This document shows, in pieces, positions 18,574 through 27,799 of a stretch of DNA of 64,000 nt (the first letter of the stretch is position 1; the number at the start of each line of letters is the position of its first letter). The notes under the pieces were generated by a model. The model was not told the DNA's origin and made no database searches. It saw only the letters and a list, made by a program, of their open reading frames with translations. The stretch lies in NCBI GenBank assembly GCA_017548565.1, contig JAFYZU010000024.1:26284-90283 (forward strand), given 5' to 3'. The stretch comes from Treponema sp. GTDB taxonomy: Bacteria; Spirochaetota; Spirochaetia; Treponematales; Treponemataceae. A program made the translations under genes and the position numbers.

Positions 18574-18858
18574 TTAGACACCTTCGAAAGCAACAATTGT
18601 TTCACCTTCAGCAAGACGAACAATAGCTTTTTTATACGAAGCTGTACGACCAGGTTTTCCACGAAGTCGTTTCATTTTTCCAAGCACATTCATTGTTGTG
18701 CAATCAACTACTTTTACTTTAAACAAGCGAGTAACTGCTTCTTTAATCTGAATTTTTGTTGCATCAGGATGAACGATGAATACATATTTATTCTGTTCAC
18801 GCAATGCAGTAGCCTTTTCTGAAACAACAGGCTCAATAAGAATATCTTCGTAATTCAT
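18574..18858 (-). CDS. rplW: 50S ribosomal protein L23
   Basis: 94 residues. Exit-tunnel protein that docks SRP and trigger factor. VSEKATALREQNKYVFIVHPDATKIQIKEAVTRLFKVKV is the family core, shown here in part by SEKAT and KIQIKEAV. The rplD stop overlaps its start by one base. Confidence 0.97.
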   Translation of the reverse strand: MNYEDILIEPVVSEKATALREQNKYVFIVHPDATKIQIKEAVTRLFKVKVVDCTTMNVLGKMKRLRGKPGRTASYKKAIVRLAEGETIVAFEGV

Positions 18859-19496
18859 TATTTAGCCTCCTTATCTTCTGCATAGAACTTAGAAAGATTA
18901 GCTACAGCTCCTTCAAGAACTACAACCTTTCTTCCGTAATACAAGTCATGTGCATTAAGACGATTGTATGAAAGGAATGTAAGGTTAGGAATATTTCTTC
19001 CTGCCTGTTTGATTTTTTCATCATCATCTTTCAGAATCAAAACAGTTCTTTCATCTTTAGCAAAATTGTTAAGAATTTTAACTAAATCTTTTGTCTTTCC
19101 GCTTTCAATTGTAAAATCTTCAACAACAACAAGTCTGTCACCCTGAGCATGTGAACTAAGAATTGTTTTCATAGCAAGTCTTTTTTCTTTCTTAGGGATT
19201 GAGTAACTGAAATCTCTTGGTTTTGGTCCAAAAATTGTACCACCGCCAACAGTAATTGGAGATTTTTTATCACCACGACGTGCATTACCTGTACCCTTCT
19301 GCTTGAATGGTTTTGCATTTGAACCATGAACTTCAGAACGAGTTTTTGTGCAGGCAGTTCCAACACGTTTATTTGCTAATTCATTTGTAATAGCATAATA
19401 GATTACATCATCATTTACTGGAAGACCGAATACTTTATCATCAAGTGTGATTGTACGCAGTTCTTTTCCAGAAGTTGAATATACTTTCTTTTCCAT
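18858..19496 (-). CDS. rplD: 50S ribosomal protein L4
   Basis: 212 residues. TRSEVHGSNAKPFKQKGTGNARRGDKKSP marks the tunnel loop, here with a GTGNARRG core, followed by GGGTIFGPKPRDFSY. In E. coli L4 represses the S10 operon. TAATG overlap with rplW; 11 nt from rplC. Confidence 0.97.
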   Translation of the reverse strand: MEKKVYSTSGKELRTITLDDKVFGLPVNDDVIYYAITNELANKRVGTACTKTRSEVHGSNAKPFKQKGTGNARRGDKKSPITVGGGTIFGPKPRDFSYSIPKKEKRLAMKTILSSHAQGDRLVVVEDFTIESGKTKDLVKILNNFAKDERTVLILKDDDEKIKQAGRNIPNLTFLSYNRLNAHDLYYGRKVVVLEGAVANLSKFYAEDKEAK

Positions 19497-19507
19497 ATTC
19501 TACCTCT

Positions 19508-20128
19508 CTATTTCTTTACTGCGGACTTAACAATGAGAGTGCAATCCTTATTGCCAGGAACAGCACCACGAACCATAATTACTTTCAATTCTGGATCAAT
19601 TTTAACGATCTTCAAATTCTGTACAGTAATTCTTTTGCAACCCATATGTCCAGGTAATTTAATATTCTTGAATGAATGTCCTGGTGTAGTACATTCTCCT
19701 GTACCACCCGGTTCACGATGGAATTTAGAACCATGTGTAGCACGACCACCATGGAAGCCCCATCTCTTCATTACACCCTGGAAACCCTTTCCTTTTGATG
19801 TAGCAGTTACATCTAAGAAACGGCTGTTTTCAAAGAGTTCAAGACCAACAACATCGCCGACATTTACTTCTTTTTCAAAGTCACGGAACTCTTTCAAGTG
19901 TCGCTTTACGGCAATATTTTCCGGGAATTGTCCGGCATATGCTTTGCTTGCTCTGGAAGCTTTCATATCTTCCAAACCAAGTACAACTGCATCATAACCG
20001 CAATTTTCCTTAGTTTTTTTGGCAACGACAACATTTGGTTCGACCTGGATTACGGTTACTGGTGTCAGATTACCGCTTTCATCGAAAACCTGTGTCATAC
20101 CAACTTTTTTTGCAATCAGACCTTTCAT
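19508..20128 (-). CDS. rplC: 50S ribosomal protein L3
   Basis: 206 residues. MKGLIAKKVGMTQVFDESGN, then DVTATSKGKGFQGVMKRWGF with the conserved GFQG loop near the peptidyl transferase centre, and HGSKFHREPGGTG. A 141-bp gap separates it from rpsJ, unusually wide for this cluster. Confidence 0.98.
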   Translation of the reverse strand: MKGLIAKKVGMTQVFDESGNLTPVTVIQVEPNVVVAKKTKENCGYDAVVLGLEDMKASRASKAYAGQFPENIAVKRHLKEFRDFEKEVNVGDVVGLELFENSRFLDVTATSKGKGFQGVMKRWGFHGGRATHGSKFHREPGGTGECTTPGHSFKNIKLPGHMGCKRITVQNLKIVKIDPELKVIMVRGAVPGNKDCTLIVKSAVKK

Positions 20129-20269
20129 TCTGATATCTCCTGTTTAGAACTAAAGCATTGGGAAACTAAAGTTCTTTTTTCTTTTATTTGGCCGTCATCC
20201 ACAATCCAGAGGGAACGTACCATTATTTTTTAAGCACAAGGCTTATTATTTACTATTGTGTAATATTCA

Positions 20270-20578
20270 CTACTGTGTAATTACTACGTCTACACCGGCA
20301 GGAAGTTCAAGCTTCATTAAAGAATCCATTACATCTTGTGAAGGATTCATAATGTCAATAAGTCTTTTGTGTGTGCGCATTTCAAACTGCTCACGTGATT
20401 TTTTATTTACGTGAGGGGAACGCAATACTGTTACCTTATTGATTCTTGTAGGAAGCGGAATAGGTCCTGAAACCTTAGCTCCGGCTTTCTGTACAGTCTG
20501 CACGATGGCTTTTGCACTCTGGTCGATCAGTTCTACATCAAATGCTCGAAGTCTGACACGAATCTTTCCATTAGCCAT
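20270..20578 (-). CDS. rpsJ: 30S ribosomal protein S10
   Basis: 102 residues. [30 protein letters not shown], and [23 protein letters not shown]. It also forms the NusB-S10 antitermination pair. Its last codons and stop (ITQ, stop) are repeated imperfectly 16 nt downstream. Confidence 0.98.
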   Translation of the reverse strand: MANGKIRVRLRAFDVELIDQSAKAIVQTVQKAGAKVSGPIPLPTRINKVTVLRSPHVNKKSREQFEMRTHKRLIDIMNPSQDVMDSLMKLELPAGVDVVITQ

Positions 20579-20604
20579 TTTTATTTTACTCCTACATTTA
20601 CAAC

Positions 20605-20635
20605 AAAAGGGCTGATTAACGTTATCAACCCTTTT
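20605..20635 (-). terminator. Terminator-like hairpin between tuf and rpsJ
   Basis: On the minus strand AAAAGGGTTGAT and ATCAGCCCTTTT form a 12-bp stem with one wobble, a 7-nt loop, and TTTT at the base. It would end or attenuate tuf transcription before the S10 operon. The A-rich upstream arm makes it symmetric. Confidence 0.6.
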
Positions 20636-20651
20636 GCGTAAAAACTAAAAA

Positions 20652-21842
20652 CTACTGAATAATTTTTACAACCTGACCAGAAGCGATTGTGTGACCGCCT
20701 TCACGGATAGCAAGTTTAAGACCTTCATCCATAGCGATTGGGTGGATGAGTTCACCGATAACCTTAGCGTTATCACCTGGTTTAACCATGTCTGTACCAG
20801 CTTCGAGTTCGATAGTACCTGTAATATCTGTAGTTCTGAAGTAGAACTGTGGACGATATCCAGTAAAGAATGGTGAGTGACGTCCACCTTCTTCGCTTGA
20901 AAGTACGTAAAGCTGTGCTTCGAATTTTGTATGTGGTGTGATTGAAGCAGGCTTTGCAAGTACCTGACCACGAACAACGTCTTTCTTTTCAATACCACGG
21001 AGAAGAATACCAACGTTATCACCAGCCATACCCTGATCAAGAGTCTTCTGGAACATTTCGATACCAGTTACAGTTGACTGAGCAGTTGGACGAATACCAA
21101 CGATTTCTACAGGATCGTTCATGTTGATTACACCACGTTCAATCTTACCTGTTACTACAGTACCACGACCAGAAATTGTGAAGATATCTTCGATTGGCAT
21201 CAAGAATGGTTTATCAGCATCACGTACTGGATCATCAAACCATGTATCCATTGCCTGAAGTAATTCATCGATACATTTTGTGTTTTCTGGATTTGAAGCT
21301 TCGTTCAAAGCCTTGAAAGCAGAACCCTTAATGATTGGTGTATCTTCAGCGAAACCATATTCTTTAAGAGTATCTTTTACTTCTTCTTCAACGAGCATTA
21401 ACATTTCTTCATCGCCGTCGAGCATATCAACCTTGTTCAAGAATACGATAATCTTTGGTACACCTACCTGACGAGCGAGAAGCAAGTGTTCACGTGTCTG
21501 AGGCATAACTGAATCTGGAGCAGATACTACGAGAATAGCACCATCCATCTGAGCAGCACCAGTAATCATGTTCTTGATATAGTCGGCATGTCCCGGACAG
21601 TCAATGTGTGCATAGTGTCTCTTATCTGACTGATATTCCAAGTGACGAGTATTGATTGTAATACCACGTTCCTTCTCTTCTGGAGCGTTATCAATTTCGT
21701 CATACTTAAGAGCCTTATCACCATATTTATTAGCACAATATGAAGTGATAGCAGCTGAAAGTGTAGTCTTACCATGGTCAACGTGACCAATAGTACCAAC
21801 GTTCATGTGAGGTTTAGTTCTGTTGAACTTCTCCTTTGCCAT
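20652..21842 (-). CDS. tuf: Elongation factor Tu
   Basis: 396 residues. Delivers aminoacyl-tRNA to the ribosome. GTPase motifs are GHVDHGKT (19-26), DCPGH and NKVD; the switch [10 protein letters not shown] and the C-terminal GRHSPF and [10 protein letters not shown] regions are all present. GGAG lies 10 nt upstream. No fusA gene precedes it, unlike the str operon of E. coli. It has its own promoter and a leader of about 455 nt. Confidence 0.98.
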   Translation of the reverse strand: MAKEKFNRTKPHMNVGTIGHVDHGKTTLSAAITSYCANKYGDKALKYDEIDNAPEEKERGITINTRHLEYQSDKRHYAHIDCPGHADYIKNMITGAAQMDGAILVVSAPDSVMPQTREHLLLARQVGVPKIIVFLNKVDMLDGDEEMLMLVEEEVKDTLKEYGFAEDTPIIKGSAFKALNEASNPENTKCIDELLQAMDTWFDDPVRDADKPFLMPIEDIFTISGRGTVVTGKIERGVINMNDPVEIVGIRPTAQSTVTGIEMFQKTLDQGMAGDNVGILLRGIEKKDVVRGQVLAKPASITPHTKFEAQLYVLSSEEGGRHSPFFTGYRPQFYFRTTDITGTIELEAGTDMVKPGDNAKVIGELIHPIAMDEGLKLAIREGGHTIASGQVVKIIQ

Positions 21843-22298
21843 GTTTTTCTCCTTGCCGGAACAATCTTTTTACTGCCGGCATACTTATTTTAAATGTGCT
21901 GCACTTTAAGCCAGAATACAAAACCTCTTCACGAAGAGATTCATGCATTCGCAGACACAATATTTGCTGATTCGAGAACAATAGATTAGAAAAAGGTTAT
22001 AGATTATAAAATCCAGGAATATCCATCATATCGGATACCCTAACCCGGTACCACCTATCGCTATCATCAACTTGACAACTGGTCTGGTATTTTCGAGTTA
22101 TAGTCATACGACCGCCAGAAACCCTAAACCAATTGTATATATATTTAATACCAACGGTATAAATATCAAATGAATATAGGGTCGTATATACCTGAAAATC
22201 ATTTCTGATTAACTTTACGGTTATACCAGATTTAATTAAAAATCTGCCTGACTCTCAAAGAACCCATATACTGTTTAAAATTATACAAACAGTCAAGT
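21843..22298 (-). promoter_or_regulatory. Long structured 5' leader of tuf
   Basis: No gene is seen in these 456 nt. In minus-strand order there are: a hairpin CAGATTT/AAATCTG (22227-22246); ATACGACC (22180-22187) pairing with GGTCGTAT (22107-22114); ACCCTA (22177-22182), which could instead pair with TTAGGGT at 22121-22127 or 22037-22043; a hairpin TATCC/GGATA (22020-22037); CTCTT/AAGAG (21925-21938); and TGCCGG/CCGGCA (21854-21881), which ends right at the AGGAG of tuf. Competing pairings suggest a regulatory RNA; its class is unknown to me. Confidence 0.5.
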
Positions 22299-22304
22299 TC
22301 TAAA

Positions 22305-22333
22305 AATATACTATTTATATCAAGAATGTTCAA
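22305..22333 (-). promoter_or_regulatory. Promoter of tuf
   Basis: Minus strand TTGAAC (22328-22333), a 17-bp spacer and TATATT (22305-22310) lie just beyond the rpsG terminator. The predicted start is near 22298. A second TTGACT follows at about 22290 but has no good -10 at the right distance. Confidence 0.55.
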
Positions 22334-22376
22334 TAGGTATAGCCTTAAAATTGAACATTTTTTAACAATAAAAAAA

Positions 22377-22394
22377 GGAGGCATTTGAGCCTCC
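22377..22394 (-). terminator. Rho-independent terminator after rpsG
   Basis: Minus strand GGAGGC and GCCTCC form a perfect 6-bp GC-rich stem with a 6-nt loop, followed by seven T residues. It separates rpsL-rpsG from tuf. Confidence 0.9.
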
Positions 22395-22427
22395 CTTTGT
22401 GAAAAAACATCTTTGATGTCTGTCAGA

Positions 22428-22898
22428 CTACCATCTGTAGTGAGCAAAAGCCTTGTTTGCTTCTGCCATCTTATGAACATCTTCGCGTTTCTTGTATGCT
22501 GTACCAGTGTTGTTGTAAGCATCTAAAAGTTCAGCAGATAAAGTATCTGCCATACCATGTCCGCTTCGTGAACGTGCAGCATCAATAATCCATCTCATTG
22601 CAAGAGCTTCACGGCGTGATTCACGAATCTCCATCGGAACCTGATATGTAGCACCACCTACACGGCGTGATTTAACTTCAACCATAGGTTTTACATTATC
22701 AATTGCCTTGAGCATTACTTCAAGTGGATCTTTCTCTGTCTTTGCCTTAAGGTTGTCCATAGCCTGATAAACGATTTTAGTACAAGTTTCTTTCTTTCCA
22801 TCAAGCATCATTCTACATACGAATTTAGAAACAACCTTTGAATTGTATTTTACATCCGGCAACATTGGACGTTCGATTGATTTCTTATGTCTTCCCAT
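22428..22898 (-). CDS. rpsG: 30S ribosomal protein S7
   Basis: 156 residues. Nucleates assembly of the 30S head. LMLDGKK-type [15 protein letters not shown], then [22 protein letters not shown] and [17 protein letters not shown] are the family blocks. In E. coli it regulates the str operon. 12 nt after rpsL. Confidence 0.98.
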   Translation of the reverse strand: MGRHKKSIERPMLPDVKYNSKVVSKFVCRMMLDGKKETCTKIVYQAMDNLKAKTEKDPLEVMLKAIDNVKPMVEVKSRRVGGATYQVPMEIRESRREALAMRWIIDAARSRSGHGMADTLSAELLDAYNNTGTAYKKREDVHKMAEANKAFAHYRW

Positions 22899-22910
22899 CT
22901 TAGTCCTCCA

Positions 22911-23285
22911 TTAAGCCTTAGGTTTCTTGGCACCATATTTTGAACGGCCACGTTTTCGGTCTTCAACGCCAAGAGTATCTTTTGTACCGCGGATAATATG
23001 GTAACGTACACCAGGAAGATCCTTTACACGACCACCGCGAACTAATACTACTGAGTGTTCCTGCAGGTTATGTCCAATTCCAGGAATATATGCAGTTACT
23101 TCAATACCATTTGACAAACGAACACGAGCAATCTTACGAAGAGCTGAGTTTGGTTTCTTAGGTGTCTGAGTCATTACACGTGTACAAACACCACGTTTCT
23201 GCGGACATGATTCAAGTGCGGGAGACTTTGTTCTGTTCGCAATAGATTTACGACCCTGACGAATTAATTGATTTATTGTAGGCAT
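22911..23285 (-). CDS. rpsL: 30S ribosomal protein S12
   Basis: 124 residues. Decoding-centre protein. [21 protein letters not shown] holds the lysine at E. coli position 43, and [13 protein letters not shown] the lysine at 88; both are the streptomycin-sensitive residues. The start [13 protein letters not shown] has an upstream AGGAG. It has its own likely promoter in the 206-bp gap after rpoC. Confidence 0.98.
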   Translation of the reverse strand: MPTINQLIRQGRKSIANRTKSPALESCPQKRGVCTRVMTQTPKKPNSALRKIARVRLSNGIEVTAYIPGIGHNLQEHSVVLVRGGRVKDLPGVRYHIIRGTKDTLGVEDRKRGRSKYGAKKPKA

Positions 23286-23362
23286 CGCCTATTCTCCTAT
23301 TTTATTCCGGTCAGCACCCCGGAAGATTTGCATAACAATCCCTATTTTTGATAGGTTTTACA

Positions 23363-23391
23363 ATAATAATGAATTCTAACAATGAATTCAA
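23363..23391 (-). promoter_or_regulatory. Candidate promoter of rpsL-rpsG
   Basis: Minus strand TTGAAT (23386-23391), a 17-bp spacer and TATTAT (23363-23368). The predicted RNA has a leader of about 70 nt with a small hairpin CCTAT/ATAGG (23341-23355). AATGAATTC occurs twice in the promoter. Confidence 0.5.
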
Positions 23392-23406
23392 TAGTATTTT
23401 TAAATA

Positions 23407-23444
23407 TTCAACCGTAGTTTTACTTTCGCAAATCTACGGTTGAA
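23407..23444 (-). terminator. Strong hairpin between rpoC and rpsL
   Basis: TTCAACCGTAG and CTACGGTTGAA form a perfect 11-bp stem with a 16-nt loop. On the minus strand it is followed by ATATTTAAAAATAC, a weak U tract, so it may terminate or process the rpoC transcript. A second hairpin, CCGG/CCGG with ATCG/CGAT, precedes it around 23450-23486. Confidence 0.5.
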
Positions 23445-23491
23445 CCTGTTCCGGCAATCGTTTTTTAATACGATACACCGGTTCGGAAAAA

Positions 23492-26400
23492 CTAATCGCT
23501 TTCTTCTGTGTCGTAGCTTGGTTCTTCTGCTACTGCTTCAGATTCTTCTTCAAGACGACGTCTTTCGAGAATTTCATTCATCTTAATATCAAGGTCATTT
23601 ACAGTATCATCAAAGAGCTTAATATCCTTGTAGTTCTTTATACCTGTACCGGCTGGAATCATATGACCAATTGCAACGTTTTCCTTGATACCATGCAATC
23701 CGTCTGTCTGACCTGCAATTGCGGCATTTGTAAGAACTCTTGTTGTTTCCTGGAACGAAGCGGCAGAAATGAATGAATCTACATTCAAAGATGCCTTTGT
23801 AATTCCCTGGAACATAGGTTTACCAATAGCCGGCTGACCGCCTTCTGAAATTACACGATTATTTTCTTCGTGGAACTTATATTTGTCGACCTGCTGACCA
23901 AAGATGAATTTTGTATCACCGACAGATTCGATTTCAACCTTGCGGAGCATCTGTCGTACGATAATACCGATATGCTTGTCGTTGATATCTACGCCCTGTG
24001 CACGGTAAACGTCCTGGATTTCGTCCATAAGATAATTCTGAAGTGCATTTTCACCAAGAATCTTAAGTACATCCTGTGGAACCGGAGAACCTGCACAAAG
24101 CGGCTCACCTGCTTCTACCTTGTCACCGTCACGTACAATCATACGTTTTGTAATAGGTACAAGGTGTTCGAAAACCTTACCGAATTCATCTTCGATTGTA
24201 ATGATTCTCTTGCCTTTAGTAATTCCCTTGAATTTAACTGTACCAGTAATTTCTGCAAGTACACAAGGATTCTTTGGTTTTCTTGCTTCAAACAATTCAG
24301 ATACACGAGGAAGACCTCCGGTAATATCCTGAGATTTTGTTGCTTCCTTAGGAATCTTTGCAAGTGTATCACCGGCTTTAACTGAATGCTTGTCTTCAAC
24401 AAGAAGTGTAGCACCGGCAGGCAGGTGATAAGTTCCAAGCTCGTTTCCTGCTTCATCTGTAATAAGAATTCTAGGCTGCTTAACATCAAGATGAAGGTCT
24501 GTAATTACACGTTCAACAGAACCTGTGCTCAAATCGTGGCGTTCTTCAAGAGTTGAACCGGTAATAACATCTTCGAAGTGGATATATCCGTCGCTTTCTG
24601 CAATAATCGGTTCACTATAAGGATCAAATTCACCGATAGCATCTCCCTTAGCAATATAATCACCTGCTTTAGCAAAGATGATGGAACCGTTTGAAATTTC
24701 AATCTTCTGTTCTTTACCGACAATATAAATTGCATCTTTTTTAAGGATTACAGTTCCGTTTACGCCTGCTTCAACTGGTTTTCCTTTATGATTCAGCAAC
24801 GGTGTACCGCGCATTACTTTTTCTGAATCCTTTACGAGAACTTCATCAGATGAAGCAATCTTAAGTTCATCGAGAATGCGGATTACTGTCATATAACCCT
24901 TACGTGTAAAGAGCCATTTTTTATCCTTCATTTCTACGTGAGTACCATTAATGTCCTTTAAGAAAGCATTGAACTTAAGCACGATATGCTTATCTTTTGT
25001 AGACATTTCGGCAGTACCACCAGAGTGGAAGGTTCGGAGAGTAAGCTGTGTACCAGGCTGACCGATTGATTGAGCAGCAATAATACCTACTGCTTCACCA
25101 ATTTCTACAATCTTATTTCTTGCAAGGTTCTTGCCATAACATTTTACACAGATACCATGCTTTGATTCACAGGTTAATACTGTTCTAAGCTTAACCTTTT
25201 CTACACCTGCAGCTTCAATTTTTTCTGCCATATCATCATCGATATATTCATTTACATCGCAAAGAAGTTCCCCTGTAATAGGATGAACTACACGTTCGAT
25301 TGTATAATGACCAACGATTCTGTCCTTCAAATGAACCTTGATGTCATCTCCGTCCTTGATTGCAGCATAATCAATACCGTTGATTGTACAGCAGTCTTCT
25401 TCGTTGATTACAACATCCTGTGCAACATCAACAAGACGACGTGTCATGTAACCTGCATCGGCTGTCTTCAACGCTGTATCTGAAAGACCTTTACGTGCGG
25501 CATTAGTAGAAATAAAGTATTCGATTACCGAAAGACCTTCCTTGAAGTTTGATTTAATAGGAAGTTCAATAATTTCACCATTAGGCTTTGTCATCAAACC
25601 ACGCATTGCGGCAAGCTGAGAAATCTGACCTCGTGAACCGCGGGCACCTGATTTAGCCATCATGTAGATTGTATTGAATCCGTCTTTATCTTTTTCAAGA
25701 TTATCCATCATAGTCTTTGTAAGACTGTCATTTGTTCTAGCCCAGATATCGCAGACACGGTTGAAGCGTTCTTCTGAAGTAATGAGACCGTTGCTGGCCT
25801 GATTAACAATATCATTTACTTCCTTGTTGGCTTTTTCAATCATTTCTGTTTTCTGTTTTGGGACAAGGATATCATCCATACAGAGGGTTGCACCGAAGAA
25901 TGTAGCGTTCTTATATCCTACATCCTTGATTGCATCGTGCATCTGGATTGTAAGCCATGAACCCTTTGTGTGATATACATGTTCAATCATCTTCTTTAAT
26001 GATTTATCGAACATCTGTCTGTTTACAAATTCAATTTCATCAGGCATTGCTTCGTTAAATCTCAGGCGTCCTGCAGAAGTTTCAATGATATCACCCTTCT
26101 TAAAGTCCTGTGTACCCTGAACGAACCCATCGTCACCCTTTGCTTTAAGTGCAGAGCTGCTGAATGAATCCTTTGGAGCTGGAACCTTGATTAATGCCTG
26201 CCATTCGATATTTCCGCTTTCTGCAGCCATACGAACTTCATCCGGAGTAGAGAATCGTTTTCCTGTTCCCTTTGCATTCGGCTTGATTGCAGTCATGTAG
26301 TAAATACCAAGTACCATGTCCTGAGAAGGTGCAACGATTGTATTACCGTTAGCAGGGTCAAGAAGGTTTCTTGCAGAGAGCATCAAAGTCCAGCATTCCA

Positions 26401-27799
26401 TCTGCGCAGCCTGTGTTAAAGGTACGTGAATAGCCATCTGGTCACCATCGAAGTCGGCGTTGAAAGCCTTACATGCAAGAGGATGAAGCTTAAGTGCTTT
26501 TCCTTCTACAAGTACCGGCTCAAATGCCTGAATACCAAGACGGTGAAGTGTTGGGGCACGGTTCAACATAACCGGGTGCTCTTTTACAACTTCATCAAGG
26601 ATTGCGAATACTTCTGGAGATTCACTTTCTACAAGCATCTTTGCCTTTTTAATATTGAATACTACGTCTTTATCAACGAGTTTTTTCATAAGGAACGGCT
26701 TGAACAATTCCAATGCCATTTTTGTAGGAAGACCACACTGCCAGAGCTTTAATTCAGGTCCAACTACAATTACAGAACGACCGGAGTAGTCTACACGTTT
26801 ACCAAGAAGATTCAAACGGAAACGTCCCTGCTTACCTTTAAGAAGGTCAGAGATTGACTTAAGAGGGCGGTTAGAAGCACCCTTTACTGCACGCTTGCGT
26901 TTTGTGTTATCGAACAAAGCGTCTACAGCTTCCTGAAGCATTCGTTTTTCATTACGGATGATGATGTCCGGAGCCGAAAGCTGCTGGAGTCTCTTTAAAC
27001 GGTTGTTTCTGTTTATTACACGACGATACAAATCGTTCAAATCTGATGTAGCGAAACGTCCACCGTCAAGCTGAACCATTGGTCGAAGCTCAGGAGGGAT
27101 AACCGGAATTACATCCAGAATCATCCATGAAACCTTGTTACCTGATGAACGGAAATCTTCTACAATCTGAATTCTTCTTAAAAGCTTTTTATCAGATTTA
27201 GCACCCTTTTCTATCATCTTTGCACGAAGCTCTGATGCAAGTTCATCAAGATCAAGACGGTTAAGCATTGTCTTTATTGCTTCTGCACCCATGTCGGCAG
27301 TAAAAGCATTACCATAAAGATCAAAAGCCTTCTGATATTCTTCTTCCGTCAAAAGATCCTTTTCTTTAAGATCTGTATCACCCGGATCAATTACAATATA
27401 TTTTTCGTAGTACAGAACTGAACGGAGATCTGCAACCTTAAGATCAAGAAGAAGACCCATTCGGCTTGGAACCGAGCGGTAATACCAGATATGGCTTACC
27501 GGAGCTGCAAGTTCAATATGTCCTGTTCTTTCACGTCTTACCTTAAAATGAGTAACTTCTACACCACATCGGTCGCAGATAACTCCCTTATAACGGATAG
27601 ACTTAAATTTACCGCAGTAGCATTCCCATTCCTTTGTTGTACCGAAAATTCTTTCACAGAACAGACCGTCTTTCTCCGGACGAAGAGTTCTGTAGTTTAT
27701 TGTTTCAGGTTTTTTAACTTCACCATAAGACCATGCCCTGATAGTTTCAGGCGAAGCAAGTTTAATTTTTAAACTATCGAAATCCTGTACATCACGCAT
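23492..27799 (-). CDS. rpoC: RNA polymerase beta' subunit
   Basis: 1435 residues. Contains the catalytic magnesium triad NADFDGDQM, the N-terminal zinc ligands in [21 protein letters not shown], the clamp and rudder segments, the second zinc site [13 protein letters not shown], the bridge helix and trigger-loop region ([30 protein letters not shown], read in parts) and a conserved C-terminal region for omega contact. No large lineage insertion is obvious. It overlaps the rpoB end by 8 nt, so translation is probably coupled. Confidence 0.98.
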   Translation of the reverse strand: MRDVQDFDSLKIKLASPETIRAWSYGEVKKPETINYRTLRPEKDGLFCERIFGTTKEWECYCGKFKSIRYKGVICDRCGVEVTHFKVRRERTGHIELAAPVSHIWYYRSVPSRMGLLLDLKVADLRSVLYYEKYIVIDPGDTDLKEKDLLTEEEYQKAFDLYGNAFTADMGAEAIKTMLNRLDLDELASELRAKMIEKGAKSDKKLLRRIQIVEDFRSSGNKVSWMILDVIPVIPPELRPMVQLDGGRFATSDLNDLYRRVINRNNRLKRLQQLSAPDIIIRNEKRMLQEAVDALFDNTKRKRAVKGASNRPLKSISDLLKGKQGRFRLNLLGKRVDYSGRSVIVVGPELKLWQCGLPTKMALELFKPFLMKKLVDKDVVFNIKKAKMLVESESPEVFAILDEVVKEHPVMLNRAPTLHRLGIQAFEPVLVEGKALKLHPLACKAFNADFDGDQMAIHVPLTQAAQMECWTLMLSARNLLDPANGNTIVAPSQDMVLGIYYMTAIKPNAKGTGKRFSTPDEVRMAAESGNIEWQALIKVPAPKDSFSSSALKAKGDDGFVQGTQDFKKGDIIETSAGRLRFNEAMPDEIEFVNRQMFDKSLKKMIEHVYHTKGSWLTIQMHDAIKDVGYKNATFFGATLCMDDILVPKQKTEMIEKANKEVNDIVNQASNGLITSEERFNRVCDIWARTNDSLTKTMMDNLEKDKDGFNTIYMMAKSGARGSRGQISQLAAMRGLMTKPNGEIIELPIKSNFKEGLSVIEYFISTNAARKGLSDTALKTADAGYMTRRLVDVAQDVVINEEDCCTINGIDYAAIKDGDDIKVHLKDRIVGHYTIERVVHPITGELLCDVNEYIDDDMAEKIEAAGVEKVKLRTVLTCESKHGICVKCYGKNLARNKIVEIGEAVGIIAAQSIGQPGTQLTLRTFHSGGTAEMSTKDKHIVLKFNAFLKDINGTHVEMKDKKWLFTRKGYMTVIRILDELKIASSDEVLVKDSEKVMRGTPLLNHKGKPVEAGVNGTVILKKDAIYIVGKEQKIEISNGSIIFAKAGDYIAKGDAIGEFDPYSEPIIAESDGYIHFEDVITGSTLEERHDLSTGSVERVITDLHLDVKQPRILITDEAGNELGTYHLPAGATLLVEDKHSVKAGDTLAKIPKEATKSQDITGGLPRVSELFEARKPKNPCVLAEITGTVKFKGITKGKRIITIEDEFGKVFEHLVPITKRMIVRDGDKVEAGEPLCAGSPVPQDVLKILGENALQNYLMDEIQDVYRAQGVDINDKHIGIIVRQMLRKVEIESVGDTKFIFGQQVDKYKFHEENNRVISEGGQPAIGKPMFQGITKASLNVDSFISAASFQETTRVLTNAAIAGQTDGLHGIKENVAIGHMIPAGTGIKNYKDIKLFDDTVNDLDIKMNEILERRRLEEESEAVAEEPSYDTEESD

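Noticed and set aside
22044..22064. GGTGGTACC in the tuf leader, like the T-box core
   Set aside because: No specifier stem, no terminator/antiterminator pair and no amino-acid gene follow; tuf is not a T-box target.
22103..22118. Minus-strand CTGGCGGTCGTATGAC resembles the 5' end of 5S rRNA
   Set aside because: The complementary 3' strand CCGCCAG is absent at the expected distance and the helices do not close.
23870..24385. 171-residue plus-strand frame opposite rpoC
   Set aside because: It runs antisense to a clear rpoC coding region, has no family features and no ribosome binding site.
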